A DNA stretch of 64,000 bases from Salipiger marinus (GCF_900100085.1 NZ_FNEJ01000020.1:32699-96698); one strand, 5' to 3'; positions 17,410 through 25,381 are shown, numbered from the stretch's first letter. Numbers and translations are program-made. The notes: generated by a model not told the origin, from the letters alone.

Positions 17410-17981
17410 GCCACAGCCTCCTCGGCCTGCGGCTGCGAGGCCTCGGGCTGCAGGATGCGCGGCAGGCTGGTCACGGCAAATTCCAGCAGGAAATAGCCAA
17501 AGCCCACCGGCAGCGCCATGTAAGGCACGGCCATGGGGATCTGCAGCGCCGGGGATTTGACGATGAAGCCGATGGCCAGCATCGACAGCGATCCCACCAC
17601 CACAACGCCCAGAAACCAGACGCCCAGCAGGAAGGATACGGTGTTGCACAGCCGCTGCACCGGCAGCGGGGCCTGCCGGATCAGCAGATCGACCCCGACA
17701 TGCTGGTTGAGCCGCATGGCGATGCCCGCGCCCAGAAGCGTCAGCCAGACCTGCGCGAAGGTGGCGGTCTCTTCGCTCCATGCGATGGAGTAGTTGAAGA
17801 CATAGCGCCCGATGATCTGCGCCATGATCGCGCAGCCCATATAGGTCAGCAGCAGCAGCGCCACGCCATCCACCAGCCGCCTGACGATCCAGAGCAGCCG
17901 TGCCAACGCTCTGACCATGATATGATGTTCCGCGCGCTCTGACCCTGTTACGGCAGAGTCGCTGGACGTCCGGGACTTCAT
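17406..17981 (-). CDS. dctQ: TRAP transporter small permease (DctQ family), second system
   Basis: A 191-residue membrane protein with four helices and the DctQ signature IIGRYVFNYSIAWSEETATFAQVWLTLLGAGIAMRLNQHVGVDLL. A near-perfect AAGGAGGTG lies 7 nt before the ATG at 17981, so the longer N-terminus (MKSRTSSDSAV...) is used although a second Met exists 21 codons in. It heads the operon dctQ-dctM-dctP-hydantoinase and is divergent from the HpcH/HpaI aldolase. Confidence 0.92.
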   Translation of the reverse strand: MKSRTSSDSAVTGSERAEHHIMVRALARLLWIVRRLVDGVALLLLTYMGCAIMAQIIGRYVFNYSIAWSEETATFAQVWLTLLGAGIAMRLNQHVGVDLLIRQAPLPVQRLCNTVSFLLGVWFLGVVVVGSLSMLAIGFIVKSPALQIPMAVPYMALPVGFGYFLLEFAVTSLPRILQPEASQPQAEEAVA

Positions 17982-18138
17982 GGACGCACCTCCTTGTTGT
18001 GGGCCGAAGGGTGGGATCAGATCGATCTTTCCCGCAGTCCGGCCTGTTTTGATCAGGTTATCGGCAAAGGCGCATCGCGTAAGGCGAGGGTCTATAAATT
18101 TGCGGACGGGAAGTATTTAATGCGCAGGTTTCGCGAAT

Positions 18139-18150
18139 AATCTCGAGATT
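18139..18150. promoter_or_regulatory. 12-bp palindrome AATCTCGAGATT in a divergent promoter region
   Basis: A perfect palindrome sits inside a longer imperfect dyad (CGCG...CGCG, about 18132-18156) between the divergent second TRAP operon and the aldolase gene. The same intergenic region contains GATCAGATCGATC at 18015-18027. Candidate regulators are the LysR protein at 18978 and the GntR protein at 12853. It could be a chance palindrome. Confidence 0.35.
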
Positions 18151-18205
18151 TCCGCGCTAGGCTGGTCCTGAGCCCGATTTCGGGCGCCCTAAAAACAGGC
18201 ATATC

Positions 18206-19009
18206 ATGGACGCTAGGTCAACTTCTGATCACTTCACAAACCCTCCGCCGGTGGCCCTCGGGCTGGCGCTGTGCCTGCTGGGCCGGGCCGAGGCGGTTCT
18301 TCTGGCGCGCGGCGCCGGATTCGATTTTGTCGTGATCGACATGGAGCATGGCCCGCTCGGGCTTGATGCCTTGGGACAGGCGGCGGCGGTGGGACAGGCC
18401 GCCGGTCTGCCGGTCTGGGGGCGCGTCACCGGGCCTGCCTCGCCCGATCTGGCGCGGGTGCTGGACTGCGGCGCCACCGGGGTCATCGTGCCGCATGTCG
18501 ACAGCGCGTCCGACGCCGCGCGGATCGCGCAGGCCTGCCGGTTTGCGCCCAAGGGCCAGCGCGCCCTGCCCGGCCCCCTGCCCGCGCTCGACTTCCGCGT
18601 GGTGCCCGCCGCCGACCTGTGCGCCAGCGCCGAACGCGACGTGCAGGTGATCGCCATGATCGAAAGCGCCGCCGCGCTGGCGGAGGTGGAAGCGATCGCC
18701 GCCACGCCGGGCATCGACCTGCTGATGATCGGCAGCAACGATCTGGCCGACGGGCTGGGCCTGCGCGGACAGCTTGACCATCCGCAGGTTCTGGCCGCCT
18801 TCACCCGCATCGCGCGGGCGGCGCGGGATCACGGCTGCGGCTTCGGGGTGATGGGCCTGCCCGCCGCGCTGCTGCCCAGCCATGCGCTGGCGCTGGGTGC
18901 GCGGGTGGTCGTGGCCACCAATGACACCAATCTGATCGTCGAAGGCGGTGCAGCGCTGCTGGACCGGCTGCGCGCGTTCAGCCCTGCGGACGCTGGCTTG
19001 CGGCCCTGA
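18206..19009 (+). CDS. HpcH/HpaI family aldolase (class II 2-keto-3-deoxy acid aldolase-like)
   Basis: A 267-residue TIM-barrel protein. It shows the family motifs FDFVVIDMEHGPLGLDAL (residues 33-50, substrate loop), the arginine in VWGRVTGP, GVIVPHVDSASDAARI, IAMIESAAALAEVEAIAATPGIDLLMIGSNDLADGLG (metal-binding Glu in MIES and Asp in SNDLA) and a C-terminal regulatory strand. Family enzymes cleave 2-keto-3-deoxy or 4-hydroxy-2-keto acids to pyruvate and an aldehyde using a divalent metal. It is divergent from the second TRAP operon and overlaps the 3' end of the LysR gene by 32 bp. It probably supplies a C-C cleavage step in the island. Confidence 0.88.
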   Translation: MDARSTSDHFTNPPPVALGLALCLLGRAEAVLLARGAGFDFVVIDMEHGPLGLDALGQAAAVGQAAGLPVWGRVTGPASPDLARVLDCGATGVIVPHVDSASDAARIAQACRFAPKGQRALPGPLPALDFRVVPAADLCASAERDVQVIAMIESAAALAEVEAIAATPGIDLLMIGSNDLADGLGLRGQLDHPQVLAAFTRIARAARDHGCGFGVMGLPAALLPSHALALGARVVVATNDTNLIVEGGAALLDRLRAFSPADAGLRP

Positions 19010-19904
19010 CCTCGGCGATGCGGGTCACCACCCTGTCGCGGAAGGCCTTGATGAATCTCTGGGTCTGCCGCGACGGGGTCTTGGTGCGCGGCAGCGCCGC
19101 GGACAGGTCGAAGCGCAGATCGGGGCCATAGGGGCGCACCACCAGACCGGGGCGCATGGCGGTAAAGGCCGACAGCTCGTCGACCAGCGCCACGCCCCAG
19201 CCCTCGCGCACGATGCGCGCGGCGGCATTCATGAACCGCGTTTCGATGCTGGGGCGGTAATCCAGCCCGTTGGCGCGGAAACTGTCGGCGAACATCAGCC
19301 CGATGCGGTTGGCGACCTGCGGCCCGACCATGGGACGTTCGGCCAGATCCTTTGGCGTCACCACTTCCAGCCGCGCCAGCGGATCGGCTTCGTCGCACAG
19401 GCAGACGGCGCGCAGATCATGCACCAGTTCGTAATGCAGCGCCTGCCGTTCATAGGCGGCGATGACAAAGGCCACATCCGCCACGCCGTTTTCCACCACC
19501 TGCAGCACGCTGTCGAGCGGGCGGGTTTCCAGCGAGATCTGGATGCGCGGATAATCCCGCGCGTAATCGGCGATGACCCGGGGCAGCACCGCCTCCGAGA
19601 TCTCGGCAGTGGAGGCGACGCGGATCCGCCCGATCCGTCCGGCCCGCAGATCCGCCGCCCGCTGGTTCACCGCGTCGCGCAGCAGGAACAGCGGCTCGGA
19701 TTCCTCCAGCAGGATCAGCGCCTCTTCGGTGGGGGCCAGCCGGTTGCTGACCCGTTCGAACAGCGGAAAGCCCAAGACCGTCTCGATGTGGCGGATGGTG
19801 TTGGAGATGGAGGGCTGCGACATGCCCAGCCGTTCCGCAGCCCCCACGGTGGTGCGATACTGCACCACGGCCCGCAGGATTTCGAGCTGCCTCAGGTTCA
19901 GCAT
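18978..19904 (-). CDS. LysR family transcriptional regulator
   Basis: A 308-residue regulator. The N-terminal winged helix-turn-helix is MLNLRQLEILRAVVQYRTTVGAAERLGMSQPSISNTIRHIETVLGFPLFERVSNRLAPTEEA. A periplasmic-binding-protein-like effector domain (IRVASTAEISEAVLPRVIADYA... to the C-terminus) follows. An in-frame ATG eight codons upstream (19928) is an alternative start, but neither has a clear ribosome site and the chosen one matches the family. It lies at the end of the minus-strand cluster starting at 25381 and probably regulates it. Unlike most LysR genes it is not divergent from its presumed target. Confidence 0.9.
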   Translation of the reverse strand: MLNLRQLEILRAVVQYRTTVGAAERLGMSQPSISNTIRHIETVLGFPLFERVSNRLAPTEEALILLEESEPLFLLRDAVNQRAADLRAGRIGRIRVASTAEISEAVLPRVIADYARDYPRIQISLETRPLDSVLQVVENGVADVAFVIAAYERQALHYELVHDLRAVCLCDEADPLARLEVVTPKDLAERPMVGPQVANRIGLMFADSFRANGLDYRPSIETRFMNAAARIVREGWGVALVDELSAFTAMRPGLVVRPYGPDLRFDLSAALPRTKTPSRQTQRFIKAFRDRVVTRIAEVRAASQRPQG

Positions 19905-19939
19905 GTCCGCGATGATCGATGCTCCCATCCGGGCGGATT

Positions 19940-20218
19940 TCAGCTTTGCGTCAGGCGGATGCGGCGGAAATTGCGCACCTTGTCGCTAAACGGCCCGAAC
20001 CCTTTGATAGCAGCGAATTCCGGCGTTTCATAGGCTTCGGGCCCGGTGATCGTGTAGATCGCCACATGGCGCGGCCCGCCTTCCAGACATTTCTCGCGCC
20101 GCGCATCCAGCCAGCCGGGACAGGCCAGAATGTCGGGCAGATGACGGTTTTCATACCAGTCGTCAAAGGCGGCCTCAAATTCCGGGTCGATGTCGACAAA
20201 AACGATATGGGTCTGCAT
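19940..20218 (-). CDS. Small protein, dimeric alpha/beta-barrel (EthD/DUF4286-like)
   Basis: A 92-residue protein starting MQTHIVFVDIDPEFEAAFDDWYENRHLPDILACPGW. The DWYENRHLPDILACPG motif is typical of EthD/DUF4286-like ferredoxin-fold proteins that form dimeric alpha/beta barrels. No catalytic mechanism can be read. It is encoded 5 bp after the NAL-type lyase and 35 bp before the LysR start, so it is co-transcribed with the catabolic cluster and may be a lyase accessory or a small isomerase or monooxygenase-like protein. Confidence 0.65.
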   Translation of the reverse strand: MQTHIVFVDIDPEFEAAFDDWYENRHLPDILACPGWLDARREKCLEGGPRHVAIYTITGPEAYETPEFAAIKGFGPFSDKVRNFRRIRLTQS

Positions 20219-20223
20219 GGCGC

Positions 20224-21144
20224 TTATCCGATCAGATCCAGACAGGGGCGCAGCGCCGCCATCAGCACATCCAGTTCGTCGCTGTGCAGGCGCGGCGTGG
20301 GGGCGCGGCAGGCGGGGCTGTCGATGCGGCCAAGCTCGGCCAGACAGGCCTTGAGCCGGGCCGCCGCCAGATGCCCGGGCGCGCCATAGACCACGCGGGC
20401 CAGATCAAAAAGGGCGGTGTGCACCTCCAGCGCCTCGGGGATGCGGCCCGCCGTCACATGGGCGTCGAGCGCCGAGATCAGCTCGGGCACCAGCGCCGAC
20501 AGGCTGACCGCCGAGCCGTCGCTGCCGATCAGGAAACAGGGGAACAGATGTTCATCCCCCGAGGCCATGACCGCCACGTCGGGGCGCAGCTCGCGCGCGA
20601 TGCGGCGGGTGGTCTCGTAGGATTTGACCTCCCAGCTGCCTTCCTTGATGCCCGCGACGCTGTCGATCTCCAGCAGGCGGCGCAGGGTGTCGGGGGCATA
20701 GGCGGTGCGCCCCGCCCCCACCGATCCCTGAAACAGGTAGACGGGCGCGCCGATGCCTTCGGCAATGCCGCGATGATGCGCCAGAATGGCACGCGGATCG
20801 GCCCCCAGCGCCCATGAAAAGGGCGCAAAGACCATGATCGCATCGGCCCCCGCCGCCAGCGCCGCCTGCGCATCCGCCACGGCAAAAGCGGTGTTTTCGG
20901 CGCTGACGGCGGCAAGGATGCGGCGCTGGCCCGCGACGCCGCGCGCCACCCGCACCACCTCGGCCTGCTCGGTGCGGCTGAGGTGAATGCCCTCGCCGGC
21001 ATGGCCGTTCAGCAGCAGCCCCGCCTGCCCCGGATCGGCCAGCACCAAGGCCAGATGCCGTTCAAGGCTGGCATGGTCGAGCGCGCCGCTTTCGGTCATC
21101 GGGGTGATGGTGGCGGCGTAAAGCCCGCCGCGCTTGGCCCGCAT
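20224..21144 (-). CDS. NAL/DHDPS family lyase, variant active site (paralogue 1)
   Basis: A 306-residue member of the dihydrodipicolinate synthase/N-acetylneuraminate lyase family. The Schiff-base lysine is kept (K167, GIKEGS), but the usual GTTGE loop reads NGHAGE (46-51) and the catalytic-Tyr position is Phe (F138 in VYLFQG). A different substrate or a decarboxylase/lyase chemistry without the Tyr relay is therefore likely. ATG at 21144 is preferred over the adjacent GTG at 21147 because AGAGG lies 7 nt upstream. It overlaps the preceding paralogue's stop and is translationally coupled to it, which suggests hetero-oligomers or consecutive steps. Confidence 0.82.
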   Translation of the reverse strand: MRAKRGGLYAATITPMTESGALDHASLERHLALVLADPGQAGLLLNGHAGEGIHLSRTEQAEVVRVARGVAGQRRILAAVSAENTAFAVADAQAALAAGADAIMVFAPFSWALGADPRAILAHHRGIAEGIGAPVYLFQGSVGAGRTAYAPDTLRRLLEIDSVAGIKEGSWEVKSYETTRRIARELRPDVAVMASGDEHLFPCFLIGSDGSAVSLSALVPELISALDAHVTAGRIPEALEVHTALFDLARVVYGAPGHLAAARLKACLAELGRIDSPACRAPTPRLHSDELDVLMAALRPCLDLIG

Positions 21145-22073
21145 CACAGCACCTCTGCCGCGATCAGCGCACGGCGCACGCCCTCGCGGATGTCGTCGGA
21201 CTGCGGCAGCAGCGGCAGGCGCGGGCTTGGGTTGCGGATCACCCCCATCATCTGCAGCCCGTCCTTCATGCGGCTGTGCATGTCGATCACCGGCGCGGGG
21301 CCGTAGATGGCGCGCACCACCGGGTAAAGCCGGTCATTGGCGGCGCGCATGGCGGCCAGATCCATCGCCTCGGACGCGCGCCACAGATCGGCCAGCAGCC
21401 CCGGCACAAGGCTCGCCAGCCCCGACAGGATGCCATCACCGCCCAGCGCCACCTGCGCAAAGAACCAGTGGAAGTTCGAGGGCAGCATCGCCGTGTCGGG
21501 TGACGCCGCCTTGATGGCGCGGCGGTTCTCGTCATAGGCCAGCAGCGTGGCCGAGCCTTCCTTGACCGCGATCACTTCGGGGATCTGGGCGATTTCGGCC
21601 AGAACCGGGGTCGACAGGCCAAAGCCGGAGGCGATGGGAAACTGGAAATGCGACAGCGGCATCTGCAGCTCGCGCGCCAGCAGTTCATACATCCGCACGG
21701 CGGCGGGAGTGCTGGCATTGCCGCCGCCCAGCGCCTCGGCGGGGAAGATCACCGCGACATCGGCCCCTGCCGCGCGCGCGGCTTCGGCCTGACGCAGCGC
21801 GTCGGGAATGCCGGTGGGCACCACGCCCGCCAGCAGCGGACGGCCCGCGCCGATCTGGTCGCGGGTGCGGCGGATCACCTCGGCGCGCTCGGCATCGCTG
21901 AGCGCCGTCGCCTCGCCGGCATGGCCGTTGACGAAGACGCAGCTGGTGGTTTCGGGGCGGGCGCAATGGTCCAGAACGGCGGCATAGCCATCCCAGTCGA
22001 TGGCGCCGCTGTCGTCGAAGGGCAGCACGGTGGCCACCGTGATGCCGCGCAGATCCTTGCCGGTCAGGGTCAT
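21144..22073 (-). CDS. NAL/DHDPS family lyase, variant active site (paralogue 2)
   Basis: A 309-residue paralogue of the preceding protein. It keeps the Schiff-base lysine K171 (IAVKEGSA) and has the same NGHAGE loop (49-54). The catalytic-Tyr region reads LSHFQFP (F143/F145), again without Tyr. The N-terminal TVATVLPFDDSGAIDWDGY is family-typical. It is encoded between the MaoC gene (4-bp overlap, ATGA) and paralogue 1. The shared substitutions in both copies indicate that the change preceded the duplication and is functional, not decay. Confidence 0.82.
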   Translation of the reverse strand: MTLTGKDLRGITVATVLPFDDSGAIDWDGYAAVLDHCARPETTSCVFVNGHAGEATALSDAERAEVIRRTRDQIGAGRPLLAGVVPTGIPDALRQAEAARAAGADVAVIFPAEALGGGNASTPAAVRMYELLARELQMPLSHFQFPIASGFGLSTPVLAEIAQIPEVIAVKEGSATLLAYDENRRAIKAASPDTAMLPSNFHWFFAQVALGGDGILSGLASLVPGLLADLWRASEAMDLAAMRAANDRLYPVVRAIYGPAPVIDMHSRMKDGLQMMGVIRNPSPRLPLLPQSDDIREGVRRALIAAEVL

Positions 22074-22504
22074 GATGTGCCTCTCTTTCGGGGGAATTTC
22101 AGCGTGGCATCGGCGCGCAGCACCTCGATGCCGTCTTCGTTGCGGGCGGAGGCCTGCCAGTCCACCGTGCGGTTTTCCACATCGCGGGCCGAGATCCAGA
22201 TGTCGAAGGTGACGGTGTCGCCATAGCGCACGGCGCCAGTGAACCAGAAACTGTCACGGATCGACACGCCAAGCGTGCCCACCAGTTCGGCGGTCAGCAC
22301 CGAGGTGCAGATGCCCGCCACGAGGATCCCCGGCGCCAGCCTTTCGCCAAAGCGGGTGCCTGCGGCATAGTCCTGATCCACATGCACCGGGCCAAAATCG
22401 CCGGTGGCGGCGATATACATGGCGCCATCGGCTTCGGTGATGGTCTTGGCGACCGAGACCCGGTCGCCCACGGAGAGCTCGTCAATCTGGCGGATGTCAT
22501 ACAT
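22070..22504 (-). CDS. MaoC-type hydratase, catalytic subunit
   Basis: A 144-residue hot-dog protein. The hydratase dyad is present as D36 and H41 in ATGDFGPVHVDQDYA, followed by RLAPGILVAGICTSVLTAEL. It should hydrate an enoyl-CoA. It overlaps the next lyase by four bases and overlaps the second MaoC-like gene (22497) by eight bases. The two hydratase-like genes are tightly paired while only this one keeps the catalytic residues, so they may form a heterodimer. Confidence 0.88.
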   Translation of the reverse strand: MYDIRQIDELSVGDRVSVAKTITEADGAMYIAATGDFGPVHVDQDYAAGTRFGERLAPGILVAGICTSVLTAELVGTLGVSIRDSFWFTGAVRYGDTVTFDIWISARDVENRTVDWQASARNEDGIEVLRADATLKFPRKRGTS

Positions 22505-22898
22505 CGGGGGCCACCGGGACCATGCGCGCCTCGCCCTCGATCACCTGCGCATCCTGCACATGGCCCGAAAGCTGAAAGGTGAGCGTGCCGTTGGTGGCGC
22601 CGACCGTGGCGGTGGCGGCGAGCGTCTCGCCAAGCGTCAGCGCGCGGGCAAAGCGGAAGGAGATCGCGCCAATCCGCCAGTCCGGCCCCGCCAGCCGCCC
22701 GAGTGCTGTGGTGAAAAGCGCCCCCGCCACCAGTTCGAACACCGCCATGTCGGACAGGCCCTGCGCCTGCGCCTGCCTGCGGTCGACGTAAAGCCCGCCA
22801 AGATTGCCGGAGATGCCGGTGAAAAACCCCTGCTCGGCCACGCTGAGCGTCTTGCGGAAGGTCAGGGACTGGCCGGGTTCGGGACGGGGCTGGGTCAT
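22497..22898 (-). CDS. MaoC-like hot-dog protein lacking the catalytic dyad
   Basis: A 133-residue protein alignable with the neighbour over FFTGISGNLGGLYVDRRQAQAQG. At the catalytic positions it has N32 in place of Asp and Y37 in place of His, so hydratase chemistry by the usual mechanism is not expected. The C-terminal strands (ISFRFARALTLGETLAATATV) keep the hot-dog pattern. The eight-base overlap with the catalytic partner suggests a structural subunit. It is preceded by intergenic element copy 3. Confidence 0.75.
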   Translation of the reverse strand: MTQPRPEPGQSLTFRKTLSVAEQGFFTGISGNLGGLYVDRRQAQAQGLSDMAVFELVAGALFTTALGRLAGPDWRIGAISFRFARALTLGETLAATATVGATNGTLTFQLSGHVQDAQVIEGEARMVPVAPDV

Positions 22899-22925
22899 GT
22901 CGCGCTTTCAGCTGGAGGGGCGGCA

Positions 22926-22974
22926 GCGGGGGCCAGCCCCCGCACCCCCGGAGTTTAGGGGCAAGATGAAGGGC
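22926..22974 (+). repeat. Intergenic element, copy 3 (GGAGTTTAGGGG variant, inverted relative to genes)
   Basis: GGGGGCCAGCCCCC then CCCCCGGAGTTTAGGGGCAAGATGAAG. It lies between two minus-strand genes but points to the plus strand, so it is the only one of the eight copies that does not follow the upstream gene's direction. Confidence 0.7.
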
Positions 22975-22978
22975 AGGC

Positions 22979-24139
22979 TCAGAGCGTGAGGCCGCGTTTG
23001 ATGATCGAGCGGGCGATCAGCATGCGGTGCACTTCGGAGGTGCCGTCATAGATGCGGGTGACACGGGCGTCGCGGTAGATGCGTTCCAGCGGCAGTTCCT
23101 TGGTGAAGCCGTAGCCGCCGAAGATCTGGATGCCGCGATCCGCGACCCGGCCCAGCATTTCCGAGGCCTGCACCTTGACCATCGACACCTTGTCGCGCGG
23201 GTCGAGCCCCTGATCCACCTCCCATGCGGTGTTGAGCACCATCATGCGGGTCGCGAAGATCTCCATCGCGCTGTCGGCGATCATCTGCTGCACCATCTGG
23301 AAGTCGCCGATGGGCTGACCGAACTGCTGGCGCGTGGCGGCATGGTCGCGCATCATGTCGAGCACGCGCGACGCCATGCCCACGGCACGGGCGCCGATAT
23401 GGCCAAGCCGGATGCCGCCGACATTGGCCATCATCACCCGGAAGCCCTGCCCCACCTCGCCCAGCACCTGCAACTTGGGCACGCGCACCTCGTCGAAGGT
23501 CAGTTCGGCATGGCCATAGCCGCGATGGCCCATCATCTTCTGGGTGCGGGTGACGCGGAAGCCGGGCGTGTCACGGTCCACCAGAAACAGGGTGATGCCG
23601 CCCCGGGCGCGCTTTTCGGCATCGGTCACCGCCATGACGATGGTGTAATCCGCGATGTCACCATCCGAGATGAAATGTTTGGTGCCATTCAGCACCCAGT
23701 GGTCCCCGTCGAGCCGGGCATGAGTCCTGATCGCGGCGGCATCCGATCCGGCCCCGGGTTCGGTGATGGCCATGGCGCAGATCTTGTCGCCGCGGACGGT
23801 GGGATAAAGATAGCGCTCGCGCAGATCGCCGGTCAGCGCGTCCAGCATCGGATAGACCTGCCCGAAGATGCGCCGGATCAGCGCGTCGGAGGTCTGGCCC
23901 AGCTGTTCCTCGACCAGACACATGTCGAGCACCCCCAGCCCGCCGCCGCCTGCCGCCTCGCTCATGTTGAGCGCATAGAAGCCCAGCGCCTGCGCCTCGG
24001 CCTTGAGGGCGGCCAGCGCCTCGGGCGGGATCTGACCGGTTTCTTCGGTGACCGTCTCCAGCGGCTGGACCTTTTCGCGCACGAAGCGGCCCACCGCCTC
24101 GGTCACCATTTTCATCTCGTCCGAGATCGTGAAATCCAT
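22979..24139 (-). CDS. Acyl-CoA dehydrogenase (YDGT variant)
   Basis: A 386-residue acyl-CoA dehydrogenase. It shows AITEPGAGSDAAAIRTHARLDGDHWVLNGTKHFISDGD (FAD and substrate site), MMGHRGYGHAELTFDEVRVP, DHAATRQQFGQPIGDFQMVQQMIAD and the C-terminal RIYDGTSEVHRMLIARSI. In the position of the YEGT catalytic Glu there is Asp (D365). Some family members place the base on another helix or use Asp, so activity is likely but chain specificity is open. ATG has AAAGGAGCAGGACAG upstream. It stands between the CoA-transferase and the MaoC pair, which gives an activation-dehydrogenation-hydration order. Confidence 0.92.
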   Translation of the reverse strand: MDFTISDEMKMVTEAVGRFVREKVQPLETVTEETGQIPPEALAALKAEAQALGFYALNMSEAAGGGGLGVLDMCLVEEQLGQTSDALIRRIFGQVYPMLDALTGDLRERYLYPTVRGDKICAMAITEPGAGSDAAAIRTHARLDGDHWVLNGTKHFISDGDIADYTIVMAVTDAEKRARGGITLFLVDRDTPGFRVTRTQKMMGHRGYGHAELTFDEVRVPKLQVLGEVGQGFRVMMANVGGIRLGHIGARAVGMASRVLDMMRDHAATRQQFGQPIGDFQMVQQMIADSAMEIFATRMMVLNTAWEVDQGLDPRDKVSMVKVQASEMLGRVADRGIQIFGGYGFTKELPLERIYRDARVTRIYDGTSEVHRMLIARSIIKRGLTL

Positions 24140-24178
24140 CTGTCCTGCTCCTTTGGGATCCGGAATGCGGGATCGGGC

Positions 24179-25381
24179 TCAGCCGCGCATCCGGTCGGAC
24201 TGCACCACCACGCCGGAGGCCAGCAACTGGTCGATCTGGTCCGCCTTGAACCCGGCCTCGGTCAGGATTTCGCGGCTGTGCTGCCCCAGCGCGGGGGGCG
24301 TGCGCCGCACCGGCGGGGTCTGGCCGTCATAGCGCACCGGATGGGCCAGCATCACCATGGGCGTGCCCTGCGCGGTCGGCGCTTCGGTGAAGGCGGCCAG
24401 ATGCGCCACCTGCGGGTTCTGGCGCAGCCCGTCGTAATCCACCACCTGCTCGTGCCAGATCCCCGCCGCCGCCAGCCGCTCCATCGCCTGCACCGTGTCG
24501 AGCCGCGCCATGCCGCCCGCCACGCGGCGCGACACCTCGCCCCGGCGGTCGAAGCCGTCTTTTTCGGTGAACTCCATGAATTCCGGCAGATCCAGCGCCC
24601 GGGCCAGATCGGCGGGTTTGGACATGGAGATCATCACATGCCCGTCACGGGTGGCGTAGATGCCATAGGGGGCGGGGCTGAACCAGTTGGCCATGCCATC
24701 GCTGCCGCGCGGCCCCGCGCGGTCAGCGCCGTTCATCCATGCGGTGATCGATTCCCCCTGCAGATCCATGGCGGCCTGCAGCATGTTGACCTCGACCCGC
24801 CGGGCCACGCCGGTGCGTTCGCGTTCGAAAAGCGCCGCCACGATCCCCGCCACGGTCAGCGCCGCCGCGTGGTGGTCGATGGGCACCGAGCCCACGGCAA
24901 CCGGGCCGCTGTCCATGCTGCCGGTATGGGCGGCAAGCCCCGACATGGCCTGCAGCAGCACATCCTGCCCGGGCCGTTTTGCATAGGGGCCATCGGCGCC
25001 ATAACCGGTGGTGGCGGCATAGATGAGGCGGGGATTGACCGCGCGCATCTCCGCCTCGGAGAGGCCAAGCTTGTCGAGCGTGCCGGGGCGGAAATTCTCC
25101 ATCACCACATCGGCGGTCTTCAGCAGTGTCTTCACCGTGGCGATGCCTTCGGGGGATTTGAGGTCAATGGCGATGGAGCGCTTGTTGCGCCCGGTGGTGA
25201 TGTGATTGACCGAGGTGTCATCGACAAAGCGGTTGGCCACCGCCCAGTTGCGCTGGAACGCTCCGGTCAGCGGTTCCACCGTGATCACATCGGCGCCGAT
25301 ATCGCCCAGATGCTGCGCGGCGGCAGGCCCCGAAAGAAAATGATTGAAGCTCAGAACCCGGATTCCGTCCAGCGCGCCCAT
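24179..25381 (-). CDS. CaiB/BaiF (class III) CoA-transferase
   Basis: A 400-residue family III CoA-transferase that moves CoA between carboxylic acids. Typical stretches are ILSFNHFLSGPAAAQHLGDIGADVITVEP-like (8-36), RNKRSIAIDLKSPEG, VMENFRPGTLDKLGL and GYGADGPYAKRPGQDVLLQAMSGL, where D140 is the expected catalytic Asp that forms the aspartyl-CoA intermediate. It is the first gene of the minus-strand cluster reaching the LysR gene and probably activates the substrate with CoA from an abundant donor such as succinyl-CoA. The donor cannot be inferred from sequence. Confidence 0.9.
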   Translation of the reverse strand: MGALDGIRVLSFNHFLSGPAAAQHLGDIGADVITVEPLTGAFQRNWAVANRFVDDTSVNHITTGRNKRSIAIDLKSPEGIATVKTLLKTADVVMENFRPGTLDKLGLSEAEMRAVNPRLIYAATTGYGADGPYAKRPGQDVLLQAMSGLAAHTGSMDSGPVAVGSVPIDHHAAALTVAGIVAALFERERTGVARRVEVNMLQAAMDLQGESITAWMNGADRAGPRGSDGMANWFSPAPYGIYATRDGHVMISMSKPADLARALDLPEFMEFTEKDGFDRRGEVSRRVAGGMARLDTVQAMERLAAAGIWHEQVVDYDGLRQNPQVAHLAAFTEAPTAQGTPMVMLAHPVRYDGQTPPVRRTPPALGQHSREILTEAGFKADQIDQLLASGVVVQSDRMRG

